Positions 7,052 through 13,856 are shown, counted from the stretch's first letter. The stretch is 16,772 nucleotides of DNA from Flavobacteria bacterium RIFCSPLOWO2_12_FULL_31_7 (GCA_001800945.1 MGWJ01000131.1:1-16772), one strand, 5' to 3'. The notes: generated by a model from the sequence alone, not told the origin. Made by a program: numbers and translations.

Positions 7052-7054
7052 CAA

Positions 7055-8047
7055 TTACTCTTTATCTAACTTGTATTTTGCTAAATCCATTCCGAAAGTA
7101 AGGTTTTTATTCGCCACTAACTCATCTAATTCAGTTAATGATTTTTTACCGAAGTTACGGAACTTCATTAAGTCGTTTTTGTTGAAAGAAACTAAGTCTC
7201 CTAATGTATCAACTTCAGCCGCTTTTAAGCAATTTAACGCTCTAACTGACAAGTCCATATCAACTAATTTAGTTTTCAATAGTTGTCTCATATGTAATGA
7301 TTCCTCATCATAAGACTCAGTTTGAGCAATTTCATCAGCCTCAAGAGTGATTCTTTCGTCAGAAAACAACATAAAATGGTGAATCAACGTTTTAGCAGCT
7401 TCTGTTAATGCATCTTTTGGATTAATTGAACCATCAGTTTTGATTTCGAAAACTAATTTCTCGTAATCTGTTTTTTGTTCAACACGGAAGTTTTCGATAG
7501 AATACTTCACATTTTTCACAGGTGTATAAATTGAGTCTGTAAAAATTGTTCCAATAGGAGCATTTGGTTTTTTATTTTCTTCAGCAGGAACATACCCTCT
7601 ACCTTTTTCGATAGAAAGTTCCATATTGATAGTTGTTTTGCTATCTAAGTTACAAATTACTAAGTCTGGGTTTAAAACTTGAAATCCAGAAATAAATTTT
7701 TGGAAATCACCAGCTGTAATTTGATCTTTACCAGAAAGTGAGATAGAAACTGATTCATTATCAATATCTTCAATTTGACGTTTGAAACGTACTTGTTTAA
7801 GATTTAAGATAATTTCAGTTACATCTTCTACTACACCAGAAATTGTTGAAAATTCATGTTCAACGCCTTCAATTCTTACAGATGTAATAGCAAAACCTTC
7901 CAATGCAGAAAGAAGAACTCTTCTTAAAGCGTTTCCAACTGTTAAACCATAACCAGGTTCTAAAGGTCTAAATTCGAATTTACCTTCAAAATCGGTAGAA
8001 TCGATCATTATAACTTTATCGGGCTTTTGAAAATTAAATATTGCCAT
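7055..8047 (-). CDS. rpoA: DNA-directed RNA polymerase subunit alpha
   Basis: Alpha dimerises to nucleate RNA polymerase assembly, and its C-terminal domain contacts promoter DNA and activators. The N-terminal domain shows FEFRPLEPGYGLTVGNALRR (25-44) and VEHEFSTISGVVEDV (62-76). The C-terminal domain (about 264-330) has LSVRALNCLKAAEV and the helix-hairpin-helix region FRNFGKKSLTELDE. I start it at the ATG at 8047 (330 residues, MAIFNFQKPDKV), where homologues begin. An in-frame TTG at 8065 would add six residues but looks spurious. It follows rpsD by 21 nt, the usual alpha-operon neighbour. Confidence 0.97.
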   Translation of the reverse strand: MAIFNFQKPDKVIMIDSTDFEGKFEFRPLEPGYGLTVGNALRRVLLSALEGFAITSVRIEGVEHEFSTISGVVEDVTEIILNLKQVRFKRQIEDIDNESVSISLSGKDQITAGDFQKFISGFQVLNPDLVICNLDSKTTINMELSIEKGRGYVPAEENKKPNAPIGTIFTDSIYTPVKNVKYSIENFRVEQKTDYEKLVFEIKTDGSINPKDALTEAAKTLIHHFMLFSDERITLEADEIAQTESYDEESLHMRQLLKTKLVDMDLSVRALNCLKAAEVDTLGDLVSFNKNDLMKFRNFGKKSLTELDELVANKNLTFGMDLAKYKLDKE

Positions 8048-8068
8048 ATCTTCGACTAATGTCAATTA

Positions 8069-8674
8069 TTATTTGTTATACAACTCTACGATTAGTTGCT
8101 CTTTAATATTTTCTGGTATCTGAAGTCTTTGAGGAACAGTTACAAACGTACCTTGTTTAGTATCGTTGTTAAAAGTAATCCACTCATATACAGAAGAGTT
8201 GTTAGCTAAAGAACGTTCGATAGCTTCAAGAGATTTAGATTTTTCACGAACAGCTACAATATCACCAGCTTTTAAGTGGTAAGAAGGTACATTTACCAAT
8301 TCACCATTTACTGTGATATGTCTGTGAGAAACGATTTGACGAGCACCTCTACGAGTAGGAGCAATTCCCATTCTGTAAACTACATTGTCTAAACGAGCTT
8401 CACATAATTGTAACAAGATTTCACCTGTTACACCTGATGCAGCAGATGCTTTTTCAAATAAATTTCTGAATTGACGCTCTAAAATACCGTAAGTATATTT
8501 CGCTTTTTGCTTTTCCATTAATTGGACAGCATATTCAGATTTTTTACCTCTTCTTTTAGCCAAACCATGTTGACCTGGAGGATAATTTCTTCTTTCGAAA
8601 GCTTTATCTTCTCCGAAAATCGCTTCTCCGAATTTACGGGCGATTCTTGTTTTTGGACCAGTATATCTTGCCAT
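8069..8674 (-). CDS. rpsD: 30S ribosomal protein S4 (uS4)
   Basis: S4 is a primary 16S rRNA-binding protein that nucleates assembly of the 30S body. In E. coli it also represses its own operon through an mRNA structure. The 201-residue protein starts MARYTGPKTRIARKFGE. The N-terminal region has RRNYPPGQHG (28-37) and lacks the zinc-binding cysteines seen in some S4 proteins. The S4 RNA-binding domain spans about 94-156, with RLDNVVYRMG (94-103), RRGARQIVSHRHI (108-120) and HLKAGDIVAVREKSK (133-147). The ATG at 8674 gives the canonical N terminus. The 87-nt spacer upstream folds into a marked stem-loop, unlike most spacers in this cluster, which suggests the gene is separately controlled. Confidence 0.98.
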   Translation of the reverse strand: MARYTGPKTRIARKFGEAIFGEDKAFERRNYPPGQHGLAKRRGKKSEYAVQLMEKQKAKYTYGILERQFRNLFEKASAASGVTGEILLQLCEARLDNVVYRMGIAPTRRGARQIVSHRHITVNGELVNVPSYHLKAGDIVAVREKSKSLEAIERSLANNSSVYEWITFNNDTKQGTFVTVPQRLQIPENIKEQLIVELYNK

Positions 8675-8691
8675 TTTACAAATTTTAATTT

Positions 8692-8745
8692 AAGGTAGGG
8701 ATTATGAATTAAGGTCTTTCCTTCGATAATCTAAATTCCTACCTT
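8692..8745 (-). promoter_or_regulatory. Candidate S4 leader: three-part stem-loop upstream of rpsD
   Basis: Three nested helices can form. The outer one is AAGGTAGG (8692-8699) with CCTACCTT (8738-8745). The middle one is GATTA (8700-8704) with TAATC (8727-8731), leaving a 6-nt bulge at 8732-8737. The inner one is AAGG (8711-8714) with CCTT (8720-8723), closing a 5-nt loop. That is 17 bp in a 54-nt element, ending 17 nt before the rpsD ATG. No T tract follows, so it is not a terminator. S4 autoregulation by mRNA binding is established in E. coli and Bacillus; the link here is inferred from position. Confidence 0.6.
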
Positions 8746-8761
8746 TGTTTTATACTAATTG

Positions 8762-9145
8762 TTATACTCTTCTTCTTTTTGGAGGACGACATCCATTGTG
8801 AGGCATTGGAGTAACATCGATAATTTCAGTTACTTCAATTCCACTGTTATGGATAGATCTGATAGCAGATTCTCTACCGTTCCCTGGACCTTTTACGTAA
8901 ACTTTTACTTTTTTAAGTCCAGCTTCAAGAGCTACTTTTCCACAATCTTCAGCAGCCATTTGGGCAGCGTACGGAGTGTTCTTTTTAGAACCTCTGAAAC
9001 CCATTTTACCAGCTGATGACCAAGAAATAACTTCACCTTTTTTGTTTGTTAACGAAATGATGATGTTGTTAAAAGTAGCGCTAATATGTGCTTCTCCAGA
9101 AGACTCAACGATAACTTTACGTTTTTTTGCAGTTGCCTTAGCCAT
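8762..9145 (-). CDS. rpsK: 30S ribosomal protein S11 (uS11)
   Basis: S11 lies on the platform of the 30S subunit near the mRNA exit path. The 127-residue length is typical. Motifs are SGEAHISATFNNIIISLT (16-33), SSAGKMGFRGSKKNTPYAAQ (43-62), VYVKGPGNGRESAIRSI (82-98) and the C-terminal VTPMPHNGCRPPKRRRV (111-127), the best-conserved part of the family. It starts 8 nt after the rpsM stop. The ATG at 9145 begins MAKATAKKRKV, a normal basic N terminus. An 87-nt structured gap separates it from rpsD. Confidence 0.98.
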   Translation of the reverse strand: MAKATAKKRKVIVESSGEAHISATFNNIIISLTNKKGEVISWSSAGKMGFRGSKKNTPYAAQMAAEDCGKVALEAGLKKVKVYVKGPGNGRESAIRSIHNSGIEVTEIIDVTPMPHNGCRPPKRRRV

Positions 9146-9153
9146 ATTATTTA

Positions 9154-9528
9154 CTATTTAGTTGCTTTTTTCTTGTTAGCAACAGTTTTTCTTTTACCTT
9201 TTCTTGTTCTCGAGTTGTTTTTCGTTCTTTGACCTCTTAAAGGCAATCCAGCTCTATGACGGATTCCTCTTTGACATCCAATATCCATTAAACGTTTGAT
9301 GTTTAATGTAATTTCAGAACGTAATTCACCTTCGATTTTAAATGATGAAACTGCTTCACGAATTGCTCCGATCTCGTCATCATTCCAATCAAGTACTTTT
9401 TTATCTTGGCTTACTTTGGCTTTTTCTAAAACCTCAATAGCTCTACTTCTACCCATACCAAAAATGTATGTTAAAGCGATAACTCCTCTTTTGTTTTTTG
9501 GGATATCAACCCCTGCTATTCTTGCCAT
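9154..9528 (-). CDS. rpsM: 30S ribosomal protein S13 (uS13)
   Basis: S13 sits in the 30S head, contacts the P-site tRNA and forms bridges to the 50S subunit. The 124-residue protein starts MARIAGVDIPKNKRGVIALT, then IFGMGRSRA (22-30), and carries the signature GIRHRAGLPLRGQRTKNNSR (88-107) followed by a lysine/arginine tail that reaches tRNA. The ATG at 9528 lies 2 nt after the rpmJ stop. The last codons of rpmJ supply an AAGGA five bases before this ATG, a Shine-Dalgarno-like sequence that is otherwise rare in this cluster. In E. coli the S4 operator lies before rpsM; here the 2-nt spacer leaves no room for one. Confidence 0.98.
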   Translation of the reverse strand: MARIAGVDIPKNKRGVIALTYIFGMGRSRAIEVLEKAKVSQDKKVLDWNDDEIGAIREAVSSFKIEGELRSEITLNIKRLMDIGCQRGIRHRAGLPLRGQRTKNNSRTRKGKRKTVANKKKATK

Positions 9529-9530
9529 AA

Positions 9531-9647
9531 TTATCCTTGTCTTTGTTTAAATCTAGGATTCTTTTTGTTAATAACGTATAATCTACCTTTTCTACGCACG
9601 ATAATACATTCTGCGCTTCTTTTTTTAACTGATGCTCTTACTTTCAT
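9531..9647 (-). CDS. rpmJ: 50S ribosomal protein L36 (bL36), zinc-free type
   Basis: This 38-residue gene is easily missed because of its size. Translation from the ATG at 9647 gives MKVRASVKKRSAECIIVRR, then KGRLYVINKKNPRFKQRQG and a TAA stop. L36 is the smallest 50S protein and stabilises 23S rRNA folding near the L7/L12 stalk base. The zinc-binding C-x2-C-x12-C-x4-H pattern of the C+ form is reduced to a single cysteine (C14): the first position is Ser, the third Asn, and the histidine is replaced by Phe. This is therefore a zinc-independent (C-) form, which I believe is usual in Bacteroidota. It is 11 nt after infA and 2 nt before rpsM. Confidence 0.96.
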   Translation of the reverse strand: MKVRASVKKRSAECIIVRRKGRLYVINKKNPRFKQRQG

Positions 9648-9658
9648 ATAATTAGCCT

Positions 9659-9874
9659 TTAGTATCTATAAGTGATTCTAGCTTTTGACAAATCGTAAGG
9701 ACTCATTTCAAGTTTAACCTTGTCTCCTGGTAACAACTTAATATAATGCATACGCATTTTACCTGAGATATGAGCAATTACAACGTGTCCGTTTTCTAAT
9801 TCAACTCGAAACATTGCATTAGATAATGCTTCTACAATGCTTCCGTCTTGTTCTATTGCTGATTGTTTTGCCAT
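9659..9874 (-). CDS. infA: Translation initiation factor IF-1
   Basis: IF-1 binds the 30S A site and helps IF-2 and IF-3 select the initiator tRNA. The 71-residue, single OB-fold (S1-like) protein starts MAKQSAIEQDGSIVEALSN. It contains FRVELENGHVVIAHISGKMR (22-41) and LLPGDKVKLEMSPYDLSKAR (47-66), with the usual ITYRY end. It lies 6 nt after secY. The adk and map genes found between secY and infA in Bacillus are absent here. Confidence 0.98.
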   Translation of the reverse strand: MAKQSAIEQDGSIVEALSNAMFRVELENGHVVIAHISGKMRMHYIKLLPGDKVKLEMSPYDLSKARITYRY

Positions 9875-9880
9875 AATTAA

Positions 9881-11224
9881 TTAAGCTACAGCTTTTCTAT
9901 TTTTACCACTCTTCATTAAACCGTCATAATGTTTGTTTAACAAATATGAATTGATTTGTTGAATCGTATCGATTGCAACTCCGACCATAATAATTAACGA
10001 AGTACCTCCATAAAAATATGCCCATGCCCCCTGAACGTCTAATAAACCATGAATAACCGCAGGGAACACTGCAATTAAAGCTAAGAATAATGAACCTGGG
10101 AAGGTAATTAAAGACATCAACTTATCTAAGAAATCGCCTGTTTCTGCACCTGGCTTAATACCCGGAATGAAACCACCACTTCTCTTTAAATCGTCTGCCA
10201 TTTTATTTGTTGGTACCGTAATGGCGGTGTAAAAATACGTAAAAATTACAATTAATAAAGCAAAAACTACATTATATACTAAACCAAATGGATCTTTAAA
10301 CATATTTGAAATGCTTAAAGCCGTGTCAGACTTAGATAATCCAGCTAGTGCAGCAGGTATAAACATAATTGCTTGCGCAAAAATAATTGGCATAACACCT
10401 GCAGAATTTAACTTTAATGGGATAAATTGTCTATTATCATCCATTGAATCCGATTCAAAATCACCAGAAACTGATCTTCTTGCGTATTGAACCTGAACTT
10501 TTCTCAAAGCCATTACTAATAATATTGTAGCTATAATTACTAATAACCAAATAATTATTTCGATAATGATTTTCATTGGCCCACCATTTGTAATTGCTGA
10601 TGCAAATTCTTGCATGAATGCTTCTGGCATTCTGGCTAAGATTCCAACCATAATTAATAATGATATTCCGTTACCAATTCCTTTTTCTGTAATTCTTTCT
10701 CCTAACCACATTGCGAAAATAGTTCCCGAAACGATGATTAATACTGACCCGAATAAAGGGAAGAAAGTAAAGAAATCAGGATTTACAAATGCTTCAGCAG
10801 GTAAGGTTTGTTTTAAATTAAAAATATAACCTGGGCCTTGAACCAATGTAATTGCAATAGTTAACCAACGTGTAATTTGGTTAATAGTTTTTCTACCACT
10901 TTCACCATCTTTTTGTAATTTCTGTAAATAAGGAATAGCGATTCCCATTAATTGAACTACAATTGATGCAGAGATGTACGGCATGATACCTAATGCGAAG
11001 ATTGAAGCTTCCGAAAAAGCACCACCTGTAAACACATTAATTAACCAACCAATACCACCTTCAGTCTGATTAGATAAACTTTGCAATTTAGTTGAATCAA
11101 TACCTGGTAATGTTACTTGTGAACCAAAACGGTACACAAGTAAAATTCCAAGAGTCACTAAAATTTTATTTTTTAGCTCTTCTATTTTCCAAACATTGAT
11201 AAATGATTCTATAAATTTCTTCAT
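9881..11224 (-). CDS. secY: Protein translocase channel subunit SecY
   Basis: SecY forms the inner-membrane channel through which unfolded proteins are secreted or inserted, together with SecE, SecG and SecA. The 447-residue protein has ten predicted hydrophobic segments. The first is at about 20-37. Others include the pair at 158-174 and 219-240, and 316-336. Family motifs include GGAFSEASIFALGIMPYISA (67-86), GERITEKGIGNGISLLIMVG (175-194), LKLNSAGVMPIIFAQ (270-284), RSGGFIPGIKPG (348-359) and a C-terminal basic tail. The cytoplasmic loop at about 250-268 carries an acidic, serine-rich stretch (GDFESDSMDD) not found in E. coli SecY as I remember it. It is 11 nt after rplO, so it is co-expressed with ribosomal proteins, as in most bacteria. 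Confidence 0.97.
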   Translation of the reverse strand: MKKFIESFINVWKIEELKNKILVTLGILLVYRFGSQVTLPGIDSTKLQSLSNQTEGGIGWLINVFTGGAFSEASIFALGIMPYISASIVVQLMGIAIPYLQKLQKDGESGRKTINQITRWLTIAITLVQGPGYIFNLKQTLPAEAFVNPDFFTFFPLFGSVLIIVSGTIFAMWLGERITEKGIGNGISLLIMVGILARMPEAFMQEFASAITNGGPMKIIIEIIIWLLVIIATILLVMALRKVQVQYARRSVSGDFESDSMDDNRQFIPLKLNSAGVMPIIFAQAIMFIPAALAGLSKSDTALSISNMFKDPFGLVYNVVFALLIVIFTYFYTAITVPTNKMADDLKRSGGFIPGIKPGAETGDFLDKLMSLITFPGSLFLALIAVFPAVIHGLLDVQGAWAYFYGGTSLIIMVGVAIDTIQQINSYLLNKHYDGLMKSGKNRKAVA

Positions 11225-11235
11225 AGTGATGATGA

Positions 11236-11688
11236 TTAAAGAATTACCACTTCTCCTCCAGCAGCTTCGATAGCAGCTTTTGCAGTAGCAGTAAATTTGT
11301 GAGCACTAACTTTTAATTTTGCTTTTAGCTCACCTCTTCCTAAAATCTTTACTAAGCTATTTTTTGTAGCCAAACGTGTATCAACAAATACTGTAAAATC
11401 TACAGTTTCAGAGATAACTCCATTTTCTACTAAACCTTGTAATGTATCAAGATTAATACCTTGATATTCTACTCTATTGATGTTTTTGAAACCAAATTTT
11501 GGTACTCTTCTTTGTAAAGGCATTTGACCTCCTTCAAAACCAATTTTCTTTGAATAACCAGAACGTGATTTAGCTCCTTTGTGACCTCTTGTCGAAGTAC
11601 CACCTTTACCAGAACCTTCACCTCTACCGACTCTTTTGTTTTGGTTGTGAACAGAACCTTCTGCTGGTTGTAAGTTACTTAAATTCAT
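11236..11688 (-). CDS. rplO: 50S ribosomal protein L15 (uL15)
   Basis: L15 is a late-assembling 50S protein whose extended N-terminal arm threads through 23S rRNA. I start it at the ATG at 11688, giving 150 residues (MNLSNLQPAEGS). An in-frame TTG at 11718 would overlap the end of rpmD and add ten residues not typical of the family. Motifs are KRVGRGEGSGKGGTSTRGHK (18-37), a glycine/basic arm, then FEGGQMPLQRRVPKFGF (51-67). The C-terminal GGEVVIL closes the globular domain. It is 13 nt after rpmD and 11 nt before secY. Confidence 0.96.
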   Translation of the reverse strand: MNLSNLQPAEGSVHNQNKRVGRGEGSGKGGTSTRGHKGAKSRSGYSKKIGFEGGQMPLQRRVPKFGFKNINRVEYQGINLDTLQGLVENGVISETVDFTVFVDTRLATKNSLVKILGRGELKAKLKVSAHKFTATAKAAIEAAGGEVVIL

Positions 11689-11701
11689 AACATGTATATT
11701 G

Positions 11702-11884
11702 TTATTTAGTTTCTTCAACAGAAACTAAGTGTTTAACTTTATTTACCATTCCAAGGACAGCAGGACTTGCATCGTGCTCAACAACTTGACCCATTTTTCT
11801 AATACCAAGAGCAATTAATGTTCTTTTTTGGTCTAGAGGACAGTTGATTTTACTTCTAACTTGTTTTACTAATATTTTCGTCAT
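11702..11884 (-). CDS. rpmD: 50S ribosomal protein L30 (uL30)
   Basis: A small (60-residue) 50S protein of the ferredoxin-like fold. It reads MTKILVKQVRSKINCPLDQK, then RTLIALGIRKMGQVVEHDAS and LGMVNKVKHLVSVEE. RTLIALGIRKMGQ is the family signature. The stop of rpsE lies 11 nt upstream. The intergenic sequence holds AAGGAG (11892 down to 11887), a near-perfect Shine-Dalgarno core, but only two bases before the ATG, which is too close for normal use. rplO follows after 13 nt. Confidence 0.95.
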   Translation of the reverse strand: MTKILVKQVRSKINCPLDQKRTLIALGIRKMGQVVEHDASPAVLGMVNKVKHLVSVEETK

Positions 11885-11895
11885 ATCTCCTTGAT

Positions 11896-12420
11896 TTATC
11901 CTTTAAATACTTTATCTAAAGAAACACCTCTTTGTTTTGCAACAGTAAGAGCACTTCTCATTTGTAATAAAGCATCAAAAGTTGCTTTAACTACGTTGTG
12001 AGGATTTGATGATCCTTGAGATTTAGATAATACATCATGTACACCAACTGATTCTAATACCGCACGTACAGCACCACCAGCGATAACTCCGGTACCGTGT
12101 GAAGCTGGCATTAAGAATACTCTAGCACCACCAAATTTACCTTTTTGCTCATGAGGAACAGATTGTCCACTTAAAGGAATTTTTACTAAATTTTTCTTAG
12201 CATCTTCCACTGCTTTCGCAATTGCTTCAGAAACATCTTTAGATTTCCCTAAACCGTGACCTACTACTCCGTTTTCATCTCCAACTACAACAATAGCAGA
12301 AAAACCAAAAGCTCTACCACCTTTAGTAACTTTAGTAACACGATTAACACTCACCAAACGATCTTTTAATTCAAGACCAGCTGGTTTCACTAATTCTACG
12401 TTTTTATAATTTTGATACAT
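11896..12420 (-). CDS. rpsE: 30S ribosomal protein S5 (uS5)
   Basis: S5 lies at the mRNA entry side of the 30S subunit with S3 and S4 and affects decoding fidelity. The 174-residue protein has the N-terminal double-stranded RNA-binding domain (about 18-85) with VNRVTKVTKGGRAFGFSAIV (25-44) and GHGLGKSKDVSEAIAKA (54-70). The C-terminal domain has FLMPASHGTGVIAGGAVRAV (102-121) and GSSNPHNVVKATFDALLQM (136-154). Mutations giving spectinomycin resistance in other bacteria map to the first motif; the residues here look normal. Spacing to rplR is 3 nt. Confidence 0.98.
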   Translation of the reverse strand: MYQNYKNVELVKPAGLELKDRLVSVNRVTKVTKGGRAFGFSAIVVVGDENGVVGHGLGKSKDVSEAIAKAVEDAKKNLVKIPLSGQSVPHEQKGKFGGARVFLMPASHGTGVIAGGAVRAVLESVGVHDVLSKSQGSSNPHNVVKATFDALLQMRSALTVAKQRGVSLDKVFKG

Positions 12421-12423
12421 ACC

Positions 12424-12774
12424 TTAGAATTTAAGTCCCGCTTCTCTAGCTCCTTCAGCCAACGATTTTACACGTCCATGGTATAAGTTTCCACCTCTAT
12501 CAAAAGTGATAGTTGAAACACCAGCTTTAATTGCTTTTTCCGCGATCAATTTACCTACTGCATTTGCAGTTTCGATTTTAGTACCTGTAGCAACTCCTTT
12601 ATCTCTCGATGAAGCAGAAACTATAGTCACACCGTTTACGTCATCTATGATTTGCGCATAGATTTCTTTATTACTTCTAAAAACAGAAAGTCTAGGTTGA
12701 GCAGCAGTTCCGCTTACAGTCTTTCTGATTCTGAACTGTATTCTTTGTCTTCTTTCAGATTTTGTTAATGACAT
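12424..12774 (-). CDS. rplR: 50S ribosomal protein L18 (uL18)
   Basis: L18 binds 5S rRNA and, with L5, carries it into the central protuberance. The 116-residue length is typical. It has a basic N terminus (TKSERRQRIQFRIRKTV), the core RLSVFRSNKEIYAQIIDD (28-45) and the signature FDRGGNLYHGRVKSLAEGAR at 91-110, ending EAGLKF. It lies 11 nt after rplF and 3 nt before rpsE. Confidence 0.97.
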   Translation of the reverse strand: MSLTKSERRQRIQFRIRKTVSGTAAQPRLSVFRSNKEIYAQIIDDVNGVTIVSASSRDKGVATGTKIETANAVGKLIAEKAIKAGVSTITFDRGGNLYHGRVKSLAEGAREAGLKF

Positions 12775-12785
12775 AACTTTATATT

Positions 12786-13328
12786 TTAAGCTGATTTACC
12801 TGCTTTTCTTCTTACTTCCTCACCAACAAACTTAACACCTTTTCCTTTGTACGGCTCAGGTTTACGGAAAGCTCTGATTTTAGCAGCAACCTGTCCTAAT
12901 AATTGTTTGTCAAATGAAGTTAATTTCACTATCGGATTTTTACCTTTTTCCGAAATAGTTTCAACACTAACCTCAGGAACTACTTCTAGTACGATATTAT
13001 GCGAAAAACCTAAAGCTAAATCTAATTTTTGCCCTTGATTTGAAGCTCTATATCCTACTCCAACTAATTCTAATTGTTTTGTGAAACCTTCCGCTACACC
13101 CGTAATCATATTATTGATTAACGAACGATATAATCCGTGTTTCGCTCGCTCATTTTTTTGATCTGTTGCACGTTCAACGATAACATTGTTATCTTCAATT
13201 TTGATTGATACATCAGAGTATTCCTGAGTAAGCTCGCCTAATTTTCCTTTTACTGTAACTACAGCGTCTTTCACTTCTACAGTTACTCCTGCTGGAATTG
13301 CAATTGGATTTTTACCTATTCTTGACAT
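12786..13328 (-). CDS. rplF: 50S ribosomal protein L6 (uL6)
   Basis: L6 sits near the GTPase-associated centre of the 50S subunit. The 180-residue protein is made of two similar halves of about 80 residues and starts MSRIGKNPIAIPAGVTVEV. It carries GKLGELTQEYS (29-39) and NMITGVAEGFTKQLELVGVG (73-92). The C-terminal signature PEPYKGKGVKFVGEEVRRKA (157-176) is intact. It lies 18 nt after rpsH and 11 nt before rplR. Confidence 0.98.
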   Translation of the reverse strand: MSRIGKNPIAIPAGVTVEVKDAVVTVKGKLGELTQEYSDVSIKIEDNNVIVERATDQKNERAKHGLYRSLINNMITGVAEGFTKQLELVGVGYRASNQGQKLDLALGFSHNIVLEVVPEVSVETISEKGKNPIVKLTSFDKQLLGQVAAKIRAFRKPEPYKGKGVKFVGEEVRRKAGKSA

Positions 13329-13346
13329 CTTATATGGTCTTTAAAA

Positions 13347-13745
13347 TTAGTATACGTAACAAATTACTTCACCACCAACATTTAATTGTTTAGCCATTTT
13401 ACCAGTCATAACTCCTTTAGAAGTTGACACGATAGCAATACCTAAACCATTTAAAATTCTTGGAATGTTTGTAGAACTTGCGTACTTACGTAAACCTGGT
13501 TTACTAATTCTTTGGATATCTTTAATTACTGACTCTTTAGTATCTTTATCATACTTTAAAGCGATTTTGATTGTACCTTGAACAGTAGAATCTTCAAATT
13601 TGTAACTTAAGATATATCCTTGATCGAATAAAATCTTTGTGATTTCTTTTTTCAAGTTAGAAGCTGGAATTTCAACCACTTTGTGATTTACTCTCGCTGC
13701 ATTTCTAATTCTTGTAAGAAAATCTGCAATTGGATCTGTATACAT
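13347..13745 (-). CDS. rpsH: 30S ribosomal protein S8 (uS8)
   Basis: S8 binds helix 21 of 16S rRNA early in assembly. In E. coli it also represses the spc operon by binding its mRNA. I start it at the ATG at 13745 (132 residues, MYTDPIADFLTRIRNA), the canonical N terminus. An in-frame GTG at 13781 would lie inside an upstream hairpin and add 12 residues without family support. The C-terminal RNA-binding signature is GLGIAIVSTSKGVMTGKMAK (100-119). Unlike its neighbours it is preceded by a 104-nt spacer with a full promoter-like sequence and a strong hairpin, so it may head an internal transcription unit. Confidence 0.97.
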   Translation of the reverse strand: MYTDPIADFLTRIRNAARVNHKVVEIPASNLKKEITKILFDQGYILSYKFEDSTVQGTIKIALKYDKDTKESVIKDIQRISKPGLRKYASSTNIPRILNGLGIAIVSTSKGVMTGKMAKQLNVGGEVICYVY

Positions 13746-13769
13746 ATGTATAAATTTGCGATTACGGTT

Positions 13770-13793
13770 TTCAGGAAGCACTCGCTTCCTGAA
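13770..13793 (-). promoter_or_regulatory. Strong hairpin in the rpsN-rpsH spacer (candidate leader control element)
   Basis: A perfect 10-bp inverted repeat (TTCAGGAAGC 13770-13779 with GCTTCCTGAA 13784-13793) has a 4-nt loop. GG (13767 and 13766 region) and CC (13794-13795) could add two pairs beyond a small bulge. It is about half G/C in an A/T-rich spacer and ends 24 nt before the rpsH ATG. A weaker adjacent repeat, TTTAAT-CA-ATTAAA, spans 13796-13809. No T tract follows on the minus strand, which argues against a terminator. An S8 target, an RNA stabiliser or a processing site are possible. Confidence 0.6.
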
Positions 13794-13825
13794 CCTTTAA
13801 TCAATTAAAAATTATTTTTGGTTTG

Positions 13826-13856
13826 CAAAAGTAATAAACTTTTACGAGATTACCAA
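13826..13856 (-). promoter_or_regulatory. Candidate internal promoter upstream of rpsH
   Basis: On the minus strand TACTTTTG (13833 down to 13826) matches the Bacteroidota -7 box TAnnTTTG exactly. A TTG (13856 down to 13854), inside the last codons of rpsN, lies 20 nt upstream, within the usual spacing of the -33 box. The predicted start is near 13819, giving a leader of about 75 nt that contains the hairpin at 13770-13793. Chance matches to TAnnTTTG are not rare in A/T-rich DNA, but this one has both boxes and lies in the only long spacer of the spc part. Confidence 0.55.

Noticed and set aside
7055..8065. Longer rpoA reading from a TTG at 8065
   Set aside because: It adds six residues before MAIFNFQKPD, where homologues start, and it nearly touches the end of rpsD; the ATG at 8047 is preferred.
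11236..11718. Longer rplO reading from a TTG at 11718
   Set aside because: It would overlap rpmD and adds residues not seen in L15; the ATG at 11688 gives the canonical MNLSNLQP start.
13347..13781. Longer rpsH reading from a GTG at 13781
   Set aside because: The extra codons lie in the hairpin region and lack family similarity; MYTDPIADFLTRIRNA from 13745 is the standard S8 N terminus.
13770..13793. Hairpin before rpsH as an intrinsic terminator
   Set aside because: The minus-strand sequence after the stem is AA-rich with no T tract, and essential genes lie downstream.
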